Assembly: GCA_902796375.1 (NCBI GenBank)
Contig: CADBOW010000079.1
Span: forward strand, 1-6,798
Reading direction: 5' to 3'
DNA: 6,798 bases
DNA from: an uncultured Lachnospiraceae bacterium
GTDB lineage: Bacteria; Bacillota; Clostridia; Lachnospirales; Lachnospiraceae
The notes below the pieces were generated by a model. It was not told where the DNA came from. It made no database searches and saw only the letters and a list, made by a program, of their open reading frames with translations. Below are positions 5,415-6,798 of this stretch, piece by piece (within the stretch, counting starts at the first letter, position 1; every line of letters starts with the position of its first letter). The position numbers and the translations under genes are program-made.

Positions 5415-6248
5415 CTAATCCGTGCTCTGTTCAGTCTTTTTTTCCGTCTTGGCTTCCGTAGCCTTCTCAGTGGGTTTCTCCGTCTTCTTCTCCGTGGGAG
5501 CTTCCGTTACCTTTTCGGTCTTTTTCTCCGTAGGCTTCTCGGTCTTCTTCTCTGTCGGAGCTTCCGTCACCTTTTCGGTCTTCTTCTCCGTAGGCTTCTC
5601 GGTCTTTCGCTCCGTCGGCTTTTCTGTCTTCTTCTCTGTCGGAGCTTCCGTCACCTTTTCGGTCTTCTTCTCCGTGGGCTTCTCGGTCTTTCGTTCCGTA
5701 GGCTTTTCGGTCTTCTTCTCCGTCGGTTTGTCAGATTTCTTTTCTGTCTTTTTCTCGGCCTTCTTTTCGGTTTTCTTCTCCGCAGGCTCCACCGTCTTTT
5801 TCTCCGTGGGAGCTTCCGTCACCTTCTCGGTCTTCTTTTCAGTCTTCTTCTCGGTTTTCTTCTCGGTCACCGTCTCAGGCTTCTTCTCCTGGGGCTGATT
5901 CTGTTGTGGTCTTGTCTCTTCCTTCTTTTCCGAAACTGCCGCTCCGTTATCAGCCTTCGCTTCCGTTTCCGTCTCGGCTTCCGTTACTGCTTCCGACTGC
6001 TGTTCTGTGGAACCCTTTTCGGAAGCAGCCTCAGTGGAGCCTTGCTCTTCCGTGATCTCTGTGGTCCCTGCTGCCGCCTTCGGATCCCCGTCTCCCGGGT
6101 CATTCTGCTGGGACATATCGGAGGCTTCCGCATTATCGCTTACAAACATGGGACGAACCGCTATAAAGGTTCCGAAGCTGATCAATGCCAGAAGAACGAT
6201 ACATACAAATGAAAGTGCTATGTCTGCTTTTTTATGTTTACCGGCCAT
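5415..6248 (-). CDS. Membrane-anchored Lys/Thr/Glu-repeat protein
   Basis: A 277-residue protein. A short basic N-terminus (MAGKHKK) is followed by one hydrophobic segment (residues 9-31), typical of an uncleaved signal anchor with the rest outside the cell. Residues 38-126 are polar and rich in Glu, Ala, Gln and Ser. Residues 127-277 are a low-complexity tail of TEKK, TEKP and TEAP units; VTEAPTEKKT occurs at 143, 199, 227 and 247. No enzymatic domain and no LPXTG-type sorting signal is visible. I do not recognise the protein; a wall-spanning or envelope-associated role is inference only. The start is uncertain: ATG 6258-6260 would add MANK, but the purine run AGAGGG touches it directly, whereas it lies 12 nt before ATG 6248. 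The gene has its own promoter (6331-6359) and is followed by the hairpin at 5369-5400. Confidence 0.8.
   Translation of the reverse strand: MAGKHKKADIALSFVCIVLLALISFGTFIAVRPMFVSDNAEASDMSQQNDPGDGDPKAAAGTTEITEEQGSTEAASEKGSTEQQSEAVTEAETETEAKADNGAAVSEKKEETRPQQNQPQEKKPETVTEKKTEKKTEKKTEKVTEAPTEKKTVEPAEKKTEKKAEKKTEKKSDKPTEKKTEKPTERKTEKPTEKKTEKVTEAPTEKKTEKPTERKTEKPTEKKTEKVTEAPTEKKTEKPTEKKTEKVTEAPTEKKTEKPTEKATEAKTEKKTEQSTD
5418..5870 (-). repeat. In-frame repeat array encoding TEKK/TEKP/TEAP units
   Basis: Units of 12 bp (four residues, mostly T-E-K-x) are nested in larger blocks that begin with VTEAPTEKKT, at intervals of 56, 28 and 20 codons. Long near-identical DNA stretches recur (for example around 5500-5530, 5560-5590 and 5645-5675), so copy number could change by slippage or recombination. 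The region is also a likely assembly-error spot. Confidence 0.85.
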
Positions 6249-6330
6249 TTTGTTCGCCATCCCTCTTTATATCCGGATCCCGAAAACGGAACCAGCGGAA
6301 AATACTTCTGTTTATCCAAACAGTAATGAC

Positions 6331-6359
6331 ATTTTACAATTCTGTACCGTGAAATGCAA
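6331..6359 (-). promoter_or_regulatory. Sigma-A type promoter for the K/T/E-repeat gene
   Basis: Read on the minus strand, TTGCAT (6354-6359) and TAAAAT (6331-6336) are separated by exactly 17 bp. Transcription would begin near 6324, giving a leader of about 75 nt before ATG 6248. The element sits just downstream of the mscL terminator, which supports independent transcription. Confidence 0.7.
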
Positions 6360-6361
6360 GC

Positions 6362-6392
6362 AAAAATTTCCCCGGGAAAAATCCCGGGGAAA
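6362..6392 (-). terminator. Intrinsic terminator of mscL
   Basis: TTTCCCCGGGA (6382-6392 on the minus strand) pairs perfectly with TCCCGGGGAAA (6367-6377) around a four-base loop. Five Ts follow (6362-6366 as A on the plus strand). The strong GC core and the T-tract make this a textbook intrinsic terminator, 22 nt after the mscL stop codon. Confidence 0.9.
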
Positions 6393-6414
6393 CAGAATTA
6401 CACATTTATGAAGC

Positions 6415-6798
6415 TTACTGAATATCGCCTGTGCAGCACGGGCACTTGATTGCCTTGATGTCAATCTCACTCTGGCAAAGCGGGCACTTCTTTGTAAGCG
6501 GAGCAGCCTCTTCTTCCTTCTTCCGAAGACTCACCATCTTGTTCATGGCCTTCAGCATCACAAAGAGTACCAATGCGATGATCAGGAAGTTAAGGATTGC
6601 CATGAGGAATGCACCGATACCAAGCTCTGCTTTTCCAATGGTAATGGTCCAGTTCTCGAAACCACCCTGAATAAAGCAGCCGATGATCGGACTGATGATG
6701 CAGTCAACCAAAGCGTCGATGATGGCCTTGAAGGCAGCACCGATGATAACACCGATGGCCATATCCATCACATTACCCTTCAAAGCAAACTCTTTGAA
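6415..6798 (-). CDS. mscL: Large-conductance mechanosensitive channel MscL with C-terminal zinc ribbon (5' end outside the window)
   Basis: The visible 127 residues open with FKEFALKGNVMDMAIGVIIG, the amphipathic N-terminal helix and start of TM1 of MscL. About ten N-terminal residues lie beyond the window edge; the in-frame TTG at 6783 is an internal Leu codon. TM1 spans about 15-40 and TM2 about 62-86, joined by a short outer loop (QGGFENW region) as in Firmicutes. MscL forms a homopentamer in the cytoplasmic membrane and opens under strong membrane tension to release solutes in osmotic downshock. The C-terminal cytoplasmic helix (LRKKEEEAAP) is followed by a zinc-ribbon-like tail with CPLC at 105-108 and CPCC at 119-122 of the visible part. 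E. coli MscL lacks this tail. A strong intrinsic terminator follows, so mscL does not share a transcript with the next gene. Confidence 0.96.
   Translation of the reverse strand, partial: FKEFALKGNVMDMAIGVIIGAAFKAIIDALVDCIISPIIGCFIQGGFENWTITIGKAELGIGAFLMAILNFLIIALVLFVMLKAMNKMVSLRKKEEEAAPLTKKCPLCQSEIDIKAIKCPCCTGDIQ

Noticed and set aside
5422..5898. Plus-strand open frame encoding FSVFFSVG-type hydrophobic repeats
   Set aside because: It is the antisense reading of the TEK repeat, where a 12-bp period keeps stops out. The minus-strand frame has a signal anchor, promoter and terminator.
5415..6248. LPXTG-type cell-wall sorting signal at the C-terminus of the TEK-repeat protein
   Set aside because: The protein ends in TEKKTEQSTD with no hydrophobic segment or sorting motif. 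The only membrane segment is N-terminal.

Overview
The window reads as a stretch of chromosome from a low-to-mid GC Gram-positive anaerobe of the class Clostridia, most likely a Lachnospiraceae-type gut bacterium. This rests on the gene set (a MurT/GatD-type pair, a TetM-like GTPase fused to a YacP/NYN nuclease domain, a Firmicutes-type MscL with a zinc-ribbon tail), the strong purine-rich ribosome binding sites, and the intrinsic terminators with T-tracts. I see no mobile element, RNA gene, CRISPR array or sign of recent transfer.

Layout from left to right. (1) 1-386, minus: the N-terminal 128 residues of a protein rich in Gln, Tyr, Gly and Ala, cut by the window edge. (2) 387-643: a divergent intergenic region with an extended -10 promoter facing right and two short inverted repeats. 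(3) 644-1975 and 1972-2667, plus: a two-gene operon with ATGA overlap, encoding a MurT-like Mur ligase and a GatD-like class I amidotransferase. The GatD-like protein has lost both the cysteine and the histidine needed for glutamine hydrolysis, and the ligase is divergent at several conserved motifs. (4) 2622-5339, minus: a 905-residue EF-G/TetM-type GTPase with a C-terminal Rae1/YacP-like NYN ribonuclease domain. It converges on the plus-strand operon, and the two 3' ends overlap by 46 bp. The operon's intrinsic terminator (2681-2717) lies inside the GTPase coding sequence. (5) 5369-5400: a strong hairpin between the GTPase gene and the gene upstream of it. (6) 5415-6248, minus: a membrane-anchored protein with a long Lys/Thr/Glu repeat tail, with its own promoter at 6331-6359. 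(7) 6362-6392: the terminator of mscL. (8) 6415-6798, minus: mscL, cut at its 5' end by the window edge.

Most of the genes are separately transcribed; only the Mur ligase/amidotransferase pair is clearly one operon. The two most interesting items are that pair, which looks like an ammonia-channel complex whose glutaminase half is dead, and the fusion of a ribosome-binding GTPase to a nuclease whose B. subtilis relative cuts mRNA in the ribosomal A site. Both calls rest on motif reading and on family sequences recalled from memory; no database search was made.
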